Assembly: GCA_023132075.1 (NCBI GenBank)
Contig: JAGLYT010000096.1
Span: 1 to 6,409, forward strand
Reading direction: 5' to 3'
Length of the DNA stretch: 6,409 nucleotides
DNA from: JAGLHV01 sp023132075 [NCBI: bacterium]
Lineage (GTDB): Bacteria; CBDUZB01; JAGLHV01
Part shown: positions 1-6,365 of the stretch, in pieces
How positions within the stretch are numbered: position 1 is the first letter of the stretch
How the letters are laid out: the number at the start of each line of letters is the position of its first letter
The notes under the pieces: model-generated
What the model saw: the letters and a program-made list of their open reading frames with translations, nothing else
Told to the model about the DNA's origin: nothing
The model's database searches: none
Position numbers and translations under genes: made by a program

Positions 1-20
1 CATTTCACCTTCATTTTTTT

Positions 21-67
21 GTTTTAAATTTTGTATTTTGGATTTTGAATTTGGGAATTGGGAACTT
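21..67. repeat. Degenerate heptanucleotide tandem repeat downstream of the sigma gene
   Basis: Read on the minus strand from 67 to 21, the sequence breaks into consecutive 7-mers: AAGTTCC, CAATTCC, CAAATTC, AAAATCC, AAAATAC, AAAATTT, then AAAAC. The period is clear although copies drift. The tract fills half of the 99-bp space between the sigma stop and the window edge. It has no coding character. The word AATTTGGGAATT within it (48-59) recurs in reverse orientation upstream of batA (6289-6300), so the motif appears to be dispersed intergenic filler in this genome. Confidence 0.55.
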
Positions 68-99
68 GAAAAAACAGTTTTCCCCTTTTATGTCTATTT

Positions 100-666
100 T
101 TATCTTAACTCCAAAGAACCAAATTTTTTTAATTTTTTCTTGAGCATTTTTCTGGCTCTAATTAAGCGAACGCCTACTAATTCACCGGATATATTCAGGA
201 TTTTAGCTATTTCTTCATAAGAGAATTGTTCTATTTCCCTTAAAATAATTATTTTACTGTATTTTTCAGGTAATGAGGCAATTGCTGTCCTTATTTTCGA
301 GCGGGTAGATTCTTTTTCTAATATTTCCAGAGGGGTTTTAGCATAGGGGTCGGGGATTTGCTTATTTATTTCTTTACCATCTTTATCTTCAAAGGTCTGA
401 TCTAAAGAAATAATGGTGTTTTTTCTTTGTTTTGCCAGCCGTCTTATTTTTTCCCGGCATAGGTTCAAAGCAATGCAGTAAAGCCAGGAGTAAATGTCAG
501 CCTCCTGACGAAAATTATTATAAGCTTTATAAGCACGCAGGAAGGTTTCCTGGGTTAAATCTTCTGCCTGATTAGGGTTATTTAATAAACGGTAAATAAG
601 ATTGAATATTTTCTGTTTGTATTTGTCAAAAATAATTTCAAAGGGAGGAAGATTGTTTTTTGTCAT
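100..666 (-). CDS. ECF-family RNA polymerase sigma factor
   Basis: A 188-residue two-domain sigma factor, the size usual for the extracytoplasmic-function group. Region 2 (about 11-77) contains NLIYRLLNNPNQAEDLTQETFLRAYKAY, the core-binding helix with the DLTQETFLRAY signature, and SWLYCIALNLCREKIRR, which contacts the -10 element. A polar linker (about 82-118) leads to region 4 (about 122-176): SLPEKYSKIIILREIEQFSYEEIAKIL, then the recognition helix ISGELVGVRLIRARKML. The common T-V-K-S-R-L core here reads L-V-G-V-R-L, a variant also seen in some ECF proteins. It starts 22 bp after batE on the same strand, so co-transcription is likely. No anti-sigma gene is visible in the remaining 99 bp. 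The start ATG has only a weak ribosome binding site, consistent with coupling or low expression. Targets are unknown; self-regulation of the operon is only a hypothesis. Confidence 0.92.
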   Translation of the reverse strand: MTKNNLPPFEIIFDKYKQKIFNLIYRLLNNPNQAEDLTQETFLRAYKAYNNFRQEADIYSWLYCIALNLCREKIRRLAKQRKNTIISLDQTFEDKDGKEINKQIPDPYAKTPLEILEKESTRSKIRTAIASLPEKYSKIIILREIEQFSYEEIAKILNISGELVGVRLIRARKMLKKKLKKFGSLELR

Positions 667-688
667 ATATTACCGGGTTACCAAATAG

Positions 689-1438
689 CTATATTTTTTC
701 TATTGATTCTTTATTTATCCATCCTTTTAGTCCTTTTTCTTTAATTCCAACGGCATACCAGGAGTCTTTTTGTTGAAGAACGATTACTTTTTCTCCTTCC
801 GGAAGGGTAAAACCGATAGAATAATCAGTAGATGGACCGTTGCGAACCTCTCCGCAAGGGACAATGACAATAGCGGAAGTAGTTATTTTTTCGTTATAAA
901 TTTTTATACCCAGCCACGAACCACTAAAAACAATTAAAAATCCTACCGGAATCATGAGCCATAATAAGAGATGTTTTTTCTTGAAAATATAGACAGCTAT
1001 TAATATGCATAGGGAAAAATAGAAGAAAGAAGTAAATAGCGTCAATTCGTTTATATTTAAAAGGTTATAAATATTGAAAAAAATTTTTTTGAAAATACCC
1101 GGAGTTTTTTCTTTAGTTGCTTTCAATCGGGCAAAAGTGAGATTAAAACGGATATCTTCGTTGCGGGGAGAAAGCCTGAAAGCGCGTTCATAGTGAACAA
1201 GAGCTTTTCCCAATTGCTGATTTTTAAAGTAAGCATTACCCAGATTGTAATAAATCGTAGGGTTTTCAACGCCCTTTTTAATGACTGATTCATAAGCGTT
1301 GATGGCTTGAAGATAATTACCTTCTTCATAAAAAGAACATCCCTGATTGAAAATGTCCCCGGTTTGGGAAACAGCGAAAGAAAAGTTATTAAATAAACTC
1401 AAAAATAAAGAAATAAATATAAAGATTTTAATTTTCAT
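689..1438 (-). CDS. batE: BatE-type TPR, transmembrane and SH3b-domain protein
   Basis: A 249-residue protein. An N-terminal signal sequence (about 3-22, FAVSQ near the likely cut) precedes two TPRs (about 28-59 and 60-95) with the family signature YYNLGNAYFKNQQLGKALVHY, ERAFRLSPRNEDIRFNL. Two membrane helices follow (about 131-152 and 157-177). The C-terminal bacterial SH3 domain (about 187-249) has V-R-NGPSTDY, LPEGEKV, W227 and GW-INKE, as in SH3b domains that often bind peptidoglycan or peptides. This architecture is standard for BatE. The TPRs and SH3b domain probably lie outside the cytoplasm, linking the Bat complex to the envelope; ligand unknown. The ATG is preceded by AAGGCAGG about 9 nt upstream, and the gap after batD is 17 bp. 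The terminal residues IEKI are followed by a TAG stop. Confidence 0.9.
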   Translation of the reverse strand: MKIKIFIFISLFLSLFNNFSFAVSQTGDIFNQGCSFYEEGNYLQAINAYESVIKKGVENPTIYYNLGNAYFKNQQLGKALVHYERAFRLSPRNEDIRFNLTFARLKATKEKTPGIFKKIFFNIYNLLNINELTLFTSFFYFSLCILIAVYIFKKKHLLLWLMIPVGFLIVFSGSWLGIKIYNEKITTSAIVIVPCGEVRNGPSTDYSIGFTLPEGEKVIVLQQKDSWYAVGIKEKGLKGWINKESIEKI

Positions 1439-1455
1439 TATTTAAATTACCTGCC

Positions 1456-3294
1456 TTAAAGGAGTTTTTCTAATTGCTTGATTATTTTAGTAGTTTCCTG
1501 ATAGTCATTTTTTAAATCTTCCGTATTAAATTTGCTGGAAGCAAAACGGGCAAAATCCGAGTTTTCTAATATTTTAATACATTGGTTGATTGTATCCTGA
1601 GGAATATTCCTTTCTTTTAGTTGTTTACTTAATTCTTCTCTGGTGATTCCACGGGCGGCAAAATTTAATTTATTACCCAGATAAGAGAGTAAGCCGTTAG
1701 CTAAAAGGGAGTAAAATTCTTTAGTGTTTTGCAGGTTAATCATTCTTTTTGCCTTTTTTAATGTATGATTTACCGTTTTTAAAGCTTGTTTTTTTCGTGC
1801 ATAACCAATATCCCTGTTTAATCTATCCGTCTGTTTTTTGTATTGCCGGAGCAGGAATAATATCAAAATAGCCCCAAGCTGAAAGCCGATAAGAAGAGGG
1901 GATTGATAAAGAAAAATTACTTTTCTTTTATTATTTATGTTTGTTTTGATGTAGCGAATATCTTCTCCCAGTATTTTTATTCCTTCCCTGAATTGAGGAA
2001 GGGTAGAAAGGGAGGAAGTTTCTTCTTTTGAAGCAGGTAATACCTCAATTTTAATGGGAGAGGGATTAATTGTTTTATATTTTTTCGCTTTAGGATTAAA
2101 AAAAGAAAAAGAAGGCATTGAAATTGTTTGTTCTCCTGCTTTTTGAGGGACAATCATAGTGGTAAAAGTTTTGGAACCCTTGATAGTGTAATTTTTTTTG
2201 GAAAGATTAAGGGAGCTAACTGTTTTATATTTTTTAAAGTTTTTAATGTTTTTAATAAGAGGCAGGGAAATTGTTTTAAGATTACCCTTGCCGGAAATAC
2301 TTATAGTAAGGGTAATAGGTTGATTGACCTGAATTTTGTCTTTATCAATACTAGTGGCAACGGAATATTTTCCGACAGCCCCTGTAAAATTTTCTGGTTT
2401 CCCTTTTTCAGGTAGAGGAAGAACTTTAATTTGGATAGGAGAACTCTTTAATGTTTTTGTTTTTCCTCCCGAGAAAAAGCTTTGAAAAAAACTGTCCCCA
2501 AGGAAATCATCTCTGGAGAAATCTTCAATATTACATTTTAAGTTAGCACTGCCAATAGTATATTTTCCGGGGCTTGTAGGGAAAAGGGCTGTTTTTATTT
2601 CAGTGACTGTGTACTGGCGGTCTTTAATCATACTGTCATAATTTTTTTGCGGCGGCAAATCTTCAAACCAGAATCCGGTAGTATCAGGCGGTGAATATTG
2701 AGGTTGAGATAATAATCTTACCCTGCGATAAAACTTAAAAGAAAGAATAATTTGTTCGTTCACATAAGAGGTTTTTTTATCTACCGAAGTAGTGATAAAA
2801 AGATCTTCACCCCTTTCCAAATGTTCTTCCCGGGGAGAAGATGTTTGAGGAGGTTTACTTTTATAGGGAGGATAATGAGCAGCAGATGAAGTTACTTCTA
2901 TATCAATAGAGGAAGTTTTATAAATTGTTCCTTTATGAGACAGTGTAATAGGCGGAATAGTATATTTGCCCGCTTTTCGGGGAGAGAGAATATAATTGAA
3001 AGTAACAGAAGAAGAAAACTTTCCGTTAATTAAGGAAACATTTTGTGAGCGACCGGAGGAATAAACGGTGAAATCAGGTAAATCAGGCAGGGTGGGAGAG
3101 GGGATTTTAGTTGTTTTACCGGAAGCGGAAACTTTCAGGGTTAGTTGATCATCCAAAGAAATTATATTTTCATCTATTGATGCACTAAGGGAAATATCTT
3201 GGGCAAAAGCTGTTTGACCGCCAATTGAAAACAACGAAAATAAAACAGATAAAATTAATCCGGGGAATAAAATTTTTAGTAATATGTTTTTCAT
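1456..3294 (-). CDS. batD: BatD-family exported membrane protein
   Basis: A 612-residue protein, normal for BatD. It has a Sec signal peptide (hydrophobic 8-24, likely cut after TAFA at about 31). Three beta-sandwich-like segments follow, each ending in a related motif: SPRKAGKYTIPPITL (104-118), TSPGKYTIGSANLKC (240-254) and VPQKAGEQTISMPSF (382-396). The segment PLPEKGKPENFTGAVGKY (293-310) is a BatD hallmark. One transmembrane helix (about 460-482) is followed by a cytoplasmic basic region and a C-terminal helical domain containing EFYSLLANGLLSYLG, GITREELSKQL and NSDFARFA, all typical of the family tail. The large domain is expected in the periplasm. It probably partners the VWA proteins; its exact biochemistry is not known. 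The ATG lies 6 bp after the batC stop with only a weak GGAAGA upstream, so translational coupling is likely. Confidence 0.92.
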   Translation of the reverse strand: MKNILLKILFPGLILSVLFSLFSIGGQTAFAQDISLSASIDENIISLDDQLTLKVSASGKTTKIPSPTLPDLPDFTVYSSGRSQNVSLINGKFSSSVTFNYILSPRKAGKYTIPPITLSHKGTIYKTSSIDIEVTSSAAHYPPYKSKPPQTSSPREEHLERGEDLFITTSVDKKTSYVNEQIILSFKFYRRVRLLSQPQYSPPDTTGFWFEDLPPQKNYDSMIKDRQYTVTEIKTALFPTSPGKYTIGSANLKCNIEDFSRDDFLGDSFFQSFFSGGKTKTLKSSPIQIKVLPLPEKGKPENFTGAVGKYSVATSIDKDKIQVNQPITLTISISGKGNLKTISLPLIKNIKNFKKYKTVSSLNLSKKNYTIKGSKTFTTMIVPQKAGEQTISMPSFSFFNPKAKKYKTINPSPIKIEVLPASKEETSSLSTLPQFREGIKILGEDIRYIKTNINNKRKVIFLYQSPLLIGFQLGAILILFLLRQYKKQTDRLNRDIGYARKKQALKTVNHTLKKAKRMINLQNTKEFYSLLANGLLSYLGNKLNFAARGITREELSKQLKERNIPQDTINQCIKILENSDFARFASSKFNTEDLKNDYQETTKIIKQLEKLL

Positions 3295-3300
3295 TTTTTT

Positions 3301-4110
3301 TTACCAGTCTTCCATTCCAACAGAGGGAATTTTCATTGTTGCTGCTTTCTTTTTCTTCTTTTGGGCTTTTTCTTCATCGTCTAATGCATTTAATATTCTT
3401 AGAGCGTCTTCTTTAGACATTTCTCCTTCTTTTGGTTTTTCTTCTTTTGGTTCTTTATCTTTCTGGTCTTTTTTTTCATCTTTGTCTGTTTCTTTTTTTT
3501 GTTCTTCTTTTTTTTCTTCGGATTTTTCTTTATCCGTTTTTTTATTTTCTTCTTCGTCTTTTTGTTGTTGATTTTTTTTCTGTTGGTTTAGTTTTTCCTT
3601 ATTTTTTTCTTGTTCTTTTTCTTGTTTTGATTTTTTCTTATCATCTTTTTTATTTTGTTTTTGGTTCATTTGCTCTTTTATTTTTTTCTGAACAAATTCA
3701 ATATTATATTTAGCATCGGTATCATTAGGGTTTATTTGCAAAGATTTTTTGTAAAGTTGTATTGATTCGGCAAGTTTTCCTTGCTTGTATAAGGAATTAC
3801 CCATATTATAATATGCTTTTGCCTGAAAGAGAGCATTTTTACTATAAGTAGCCATTTCGTATTCTTTATATGCTGATTCGGAATCTCCTTTTTTATAAAA
3901 AGCATTTCCCATATTAAAATGTAACTCCGGTGACTCGGGATTGTTTATTTGAGCATCCTGATATTTTTCTAAAGCCTGGTCAAACTTTTTTTTATGATAA
4001 AATTTATTTCCTTTGGATATCTTTCCCCGGAAAGAAGTCCACCCGGGTAAATTTAAAAAAGATATAAAAAAAATAACCAATGAAAGAATAAAAACGGTTT
4101 GTTTAAACAC
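3301..4110 (-). CDS. batC: BatC-type TPR protein with Lys/Glu/Gln-rich linker
   Basis: A 269-residue protein starting at GTG. Residues 5-20 are hydrophobic and form a signal sequence or N-terminal anchor; no lipobox cysteine is visible. Three tetratricopeptide repeats follow at about 28-60, 62-95 and 97-130, with the typical FNMGNAFYKKGD and YNMGNSLYKQGK helices and NP caps (INNPES, INPNDT). Residues about 142-228 are an extreme low-complexity Lys/Glu/Gln/Asp stretch, probably disordered or a charged helix. The C-terminus carries EDALRILNALDDEEK (234-248) and ends EDW, both resembling BatC C-termini. TPRs act as protein-docking surfaces, so a scaffold role for the BatA/BatB assembly is likely but inferred. 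It lies 55 bp after batB and 6 bp before batD. The linker makes the coding strand strongly purine-biased. Confidence 0.85.
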   Translation of the reverse strand: MFKQTVFILSLVIFFISFLNLPGWTSFRGKISKGNKFYHKKKFDQALEKYQDAQINNPESPELHFNMGNAFYKKGDSESAYKEYEMATYSKNALFQAKAYYNMGNSLYKQGKLAESIQLYKKSLQINPNDTDAKYNIEFVQKKIKEQMNQKQNKKDDKKKSKQEKEQEKNKEKLNQQKKNQQQKDEEENKKTDKEKSEEKKEEQKKETDKDEKKDQKDKEPKEEKPKEGEMSKEDALRILNALDDEEKAQKKKKKAATMKIPSVGMEDW

Positions 4111-4123
4111 TTCTTACTCCTTT
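4110..4123 (-). promoter_or_regulatory. Strong ribosome binding site that fixes the GTG start of batC
   Basis: AAAGGAG at 4123-4117, then six bases (TAAGAA) to a GTG at 4110-4108. This is the best Shine-Dalgarno match in the window. It supports GTG as the start, because that codon opens directly into a hydrophobic signal or anchor segment. Confidence 0.75.
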
Positions 4124-4162
4124 GATTTATACAACTTTTTGTAATATAACATTGTAATCAAA
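4121..4162 (-). promoter_or_regulatory. Imperfect hairpin between batB and batC, abutting the batC ribosome binding site
   Basis: On the transcribed strand, TTTGATTACAA (4162-4152) can pair with TTGTATAAATCAAA (4134-4121), giving 11 base pairs with a 3-nt bulge around a 17-nt loop. The outermost TTTGATT/AATCAAA pairs are perfect. The last A residues of the 3' arm are also the first bases of the batC Shine-Dalgarno AAAGGAG, so folding could affect batC translation or serve as a processing point. There is no T tract after the stem, so it is not an intrinsic terminator. It is AT-rich, so stability is modest and its function is inferred. Confidence 0.35.
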
Positions 4163-4165
4163 TAT

Positions 4166-5180
4166 TTATAATTTTTCCACTATTTTTTTTCTTGCCGGCA
4201 GAAGAAGTTCAATAAACAGTAAAAGCAGGCAGACAGCCAGGAAATATTGAAACCGGTCTTCGTATTGGCTGAAAAATTTACTTTGCAGTTCTTTTTTTTG
4301 TAAACGGGAAATATCTTTATAAAGGTGTTTAACTTCCAGTTCTCCTGCTGTTGCCCGATAATATTTTCCACCGGTATTCAAGGCAATTTTTCTGAGCGTC
4401 ATTTCATCGAGTTTGCTCATCACCGCAGCGCCTTTTTTATCTTTCTTATAACTGATAATATCTCCTTTTTCGTCGTAGAGGGGAATTAGTTCGCCTTTTG
4501 GGCTGCCGAATCCAATGGTATATATTTTAATTCCTTCTTTTTTTTGCTTCGTCGCTGGTTTTTAGGGGCAGGCCGTGATGATCTTCTCCGTCAGTCAGGA
4601 GAATTAAAACTTTGTATTTCCGCTCTTTTTGTGAGAAACTCTTTATTGCTAATCTAACGGCTTCTCCGATAGATGTTCCCGGCTGGGGAATAAGGTCAGT
4701 ATTAATCAAATTTAAAAACATTTTTGCTGCGTTATAGTCCAGGGTTAGAGGACATTGTACAAAAGCGGTACCGGCAAAGGCAATAATTCCGATACGGTCT
4801 CCCTGTAATTGGTCAATGAGACTTTCCAGTTCCATTTTAGCCTTGGCTAAGCGATTGGGTTTGATATCTTCTGCGGTCATACTTAAAGAAGTGTCAATGG
4901 CAATGATGATATCTAACCCCTTTCTTTTTACCTGAACAAGTTTTGTTCCTATTTGAGGACCGGCAAGAGCAAAAATGAGAAAGAAAAAAGCTGTCAGAAT
5001 TAAGATTGTTTTAATTAGGTACTTAATTTTACTGGTGGAAGCCATCAGGTTTTTTATTAATTCCGGGTTGCCGAAAATAGCGAGTGATTTTTTCTTTTGT
5101 TTGAAAACAAAAATATAAAAGAAAACTAAAATCGGAATTAGTAAAAACAAATACAAACTATATGGATTAGCGAAACGCAT
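4166..5180 (-). CDS. batB: BatB-type VWA membrane protein, interrupted by a +1 frameshift in an A8 tract
   Basis: Second VWA gene, paralogous to batA. The first frame (5180-4527) encodes 217 residues: helix at about 9-27, helix at about 55-73 ending ALAGPQIG, and a VWA domain with an intact metal site (D96, S98, S100 in DTSLS; T169 in PGTS; D197 in LLTDGED). It then runs into EAKKRRN and a stop. Removing one A from the A8 at 4538-4545 restores EAKKEGIKIYTIGFGSPKG and continues through 4166 without a stop, giving 337 residues. That reading recovers the end of the VWA fold, the family-typical KKDKKG..VMSKLDEMTLRKIA segment and a C-terminal helix (FLAVCLLLLFIELLLPA). As written, the product would lack its C-terminal third and its last anchor. 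Either the base is a sequencing or assembly error, or slippage at the A tract yields some full-length protein, or the gene is decaying. The uniform, conserved downstream frame argues against old decay. AAGGA lies about 9 nt before the ATG. Confidence 0.9.
4538..4545 (-). other. A8 homopolymer at the batB frameshift
   Basis: Eight A residues on the coding strand, in the context GC-A8-GAAGG. Seven would keep the gene in frame. Read as given, translation stops within five codons, at 4527-4529. The shift needed is +1 (skip one base) or -2, so a standard -1 slippery heptamer does not explain it. Two other A8 tracts in the same gene (4183-4190 and 4291-4298) stay in frame, so the length itself is common here. 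Confidence 0.85.
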
Positions 5181-5204
5181 AATAATATTTCCTTTTTAGT
5201 AGGT

Positions 5205-6197
5205 TTATGGTATTTTGCGAAAAATTGTATTTCCTAAGATGATTTCTAAAAACAGTAAACCAAAAGCAAACCATAGGAAATAAGAAAACAATTCTGTGTA
5301 ATTAGTATATTCTTTTATTTTTATTTCTGTTTTTTCCATTTTATCAATTTTTTGAAAAATACTCTTTAGGCTTTTTGTTTCGGTTGCCCGCAAATATAAT
5401 CCATTAGTTATATTCGCGATTTTAATCAAGGTGTCTTCGTCAAGGTCTTCCTTTATGTGGACATACCGTTTACCGAAAATAGGATCATCTATGGGGTAAA
5501 GGGCTCCGCCTTTACGGGCGGCACCGATAGTATAAATTTTTATACCGAAAGAATTAGCTGCTTTTGCCGCAGTAATGGGGTCTATTTCTCCCATATTATT
5601 TCTACCGTCGGTAAGCAGGATTAAGACCTTGCTTTTTGCTTTGGTGTCTTTTAATCTGTTTACCGCAGTTCCGATAGCAATTCCGATAGCAGTGCCATCT
5701 GTTTGAGTTATTCCTATTTCAACTTTATCTAAAAAATCAAGTAACGCTCCATAATCAATAGTCAGGGGACACTGGGTAAAGCTTAATGCGGAAAAAACGA
5801 CTAGTCCTATTTGATCGTTCTTTCTTCCCCGGATAAATTCTGCTGCCATTTTTTTAGCTGCGTCTAATCGGTTGTACGGTTTGAAATCTTCCGCTTTCAT
5901 ACTACTTGAAGTATCCAGTACAATCATAATGCTGATGCCTTTGGTGAGTATTTCTTCTCCTTTTTGTCCTGCCTGCGGCCGGGCCAGAGCAAGGATTAAA
6001 AGAGAAATGGTTAAAAGTCTCATTCCTGTTAAAAGATAATCAGGATTTATTTGCCATCCCAATTTTATTTTTTCTAATGTTCCGATACTGGAAAAAATAA
6101 GAGATGTTTTTTTCTTTTTATTCCACCAGGAAAAGGTATAAATAAGCAGGGGAATAAACAATAATAGTAAAAGAAAATAAGCATTTGCAAACCGCAT
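5205..6197 (-). CDS. batA: BatA-type VWA membrane protein (first gene of Bat operon)
   Basis: A 330-residue protein of the BatA/BatB family, normal in length. An N-terminal membrane segment (about residues 6-25) is followed by a basic stretch (WWNKKKK) and a second helix (about 58-73) ending in the family motif ALARPQAG. The VWA domain (about 87-280) has a complete metal-ion-dependent adhesion site: DTSSS (D95, S97, S99), T169 in TDGT, and D197 in LLTDGR. A C-terminal helix (about 303-321) anchors the end. The domain probably faces the periplasm and binds partners through a divalent metal. In the family it acts with BatB-E and a MoxR ATPase in envelope or stress functions that remain poorly defined. 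The ATG at 6195-6197 is chosen because GAGGT lies about 7 nt upstream. The batB start follows after 24 bp. Residues 1-10 (MRFANAYFLL) closely match the BatB start, which supports duplication. Confidence 0.93.
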   Translation of the reverse strand: MRFANAYFLLLLLFIPLLIYTFSWWNKKKKTSLIFSSIGTLEKIKLGWQINPDYLLTGMRLLTISLLILALARPQAGQKGEEILTKGISIMIVLDTSSSMKAEDFKPYNRLDAAKKMAAEFIRGRKNDQIGLVVFSALSFTQCPLTIDYGALLDFLDKVEIGITQTDGTAIGIAIGTAVNRLKDTKAKSKVLILLTDGRNNMGEIDPITAAKAANSFGIKIYTIGAARKGGALYPIDDPIFGKRYVHIKEDLDEDTLIKIANITNGLYLRATETKSLKSIFQKIDKMEKTEIKIKEYTNYTELFSYFLWFAFGLLFLEIILGNTIFRKIP

Positions 6198-6235
6198 TTT
6201 AAAACCTCAGTTTAATCAATTTGAACTTTAAATTT

Positions 6236-6279
6236 CCCGCCTTAAAAATTGGCGAGATCCACCTTGCGAACTGGCGGAC
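6236..6279. repeat. Twin adjacent GC-rich hairpins upstream of batA (REP-like)
   Basis: Two back-to-back stems, each with a 9-nt loop, form in the batA leader strand. GTCCGCC (6279-6273) pairs with GGTGGAT (6263-6257), and CTCGCC (6256-6251) pairs with GGCGGG (6241-6236); some pairs are G-U. The block is much richer in G and C than its surroundings. Its composition resembles small palindromic intergenic repeats of many bacterial genomes. No T tract follows on the minus strand, so it is not an obvious terminator or attenuator. It lies about 40-80 bp before the batA start, so it may sit in the mRNA leader. Confidence 0.5.
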
Positions 6280-6329
6280 AAGCAGGCAAATTCCCAAATT
6301 TTTTTTAACAATGTTACACTTTAAAATAA

Positions 6330-6365
6330 TTGACACCTTTTTATGTCATCTAACAAATAAAGGTG
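6330..6365 (+). promoter_or_regulatory. Possible plus-strand promoter with overlapping inverted repeat
   Basis: A perfect TTGACA (6330-6335) lies 15 bp before TAACAA (6351-6356), a poor -10 at short spacing. A perfect 7-bp inverted repeat, CACCTTT (6334-6340) and AAAGGTG (6359-6365), flanks the putative -10. This could be an operator or RNA hairpin for a divergent gene to the right. No gene start is secure in the remaining 44 bp. No convincing promoter could be picked for batA on the minus strand in 6198-6409. Confidence 0.25.

Noticed and set aside
1-14. Possible minus-strand gene start at the left edge (ATG at 3-1 after AAGGTGAA, or ATG at 14-12 reading MKVK)
   Set aside because: Only one to four codons are in the window, so no gene can be supported, although a further gene after the sigma factor would be plausible.
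60-85. Possible terminator after the sigma gene (GGGGAAAAC with GTTCCC on the minus strand)
   Set aside because: Five to six pairs with a bulge, the T-run falls in the loop rather than after the stem, and the following sequence is A/C-rich.
38-220. Plus-strand 60-residue open frame at the left end
   Set aside because: Starts in the heptamer repeat and overlaps the end of the sigma factor gene; its composition follows from the AT-rich repeat and the antisense strand.
1123-1329. Second minus-strand frame of 68 residues inside batE
   Set aside because: Out-of-frame shadow of the BatE TPR region, which is clearly coding in the main frame.
2128-2415. Plus-strand 95-residue open frame within batD
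   Set aside because: Lies wholly opposite conserved BatD sequence and has no recognisable features.
3295-3302. Homopolymer run between batC and batD as a terminator
   Set aside because: On the transcribed strand it is an A run without a preceding stem, simply a spacer between the stop and the next ATG.
3284-3713. Plus-strand open frames rich in Phe, Leu and Ser opposite batC (3284-3571 and 3432-3713)
   Set aside because: They are the antisense reading of the Lys/Glu-rich batC linker. No ribosome binding sites, no family features, and batC on the other strand is well supported.
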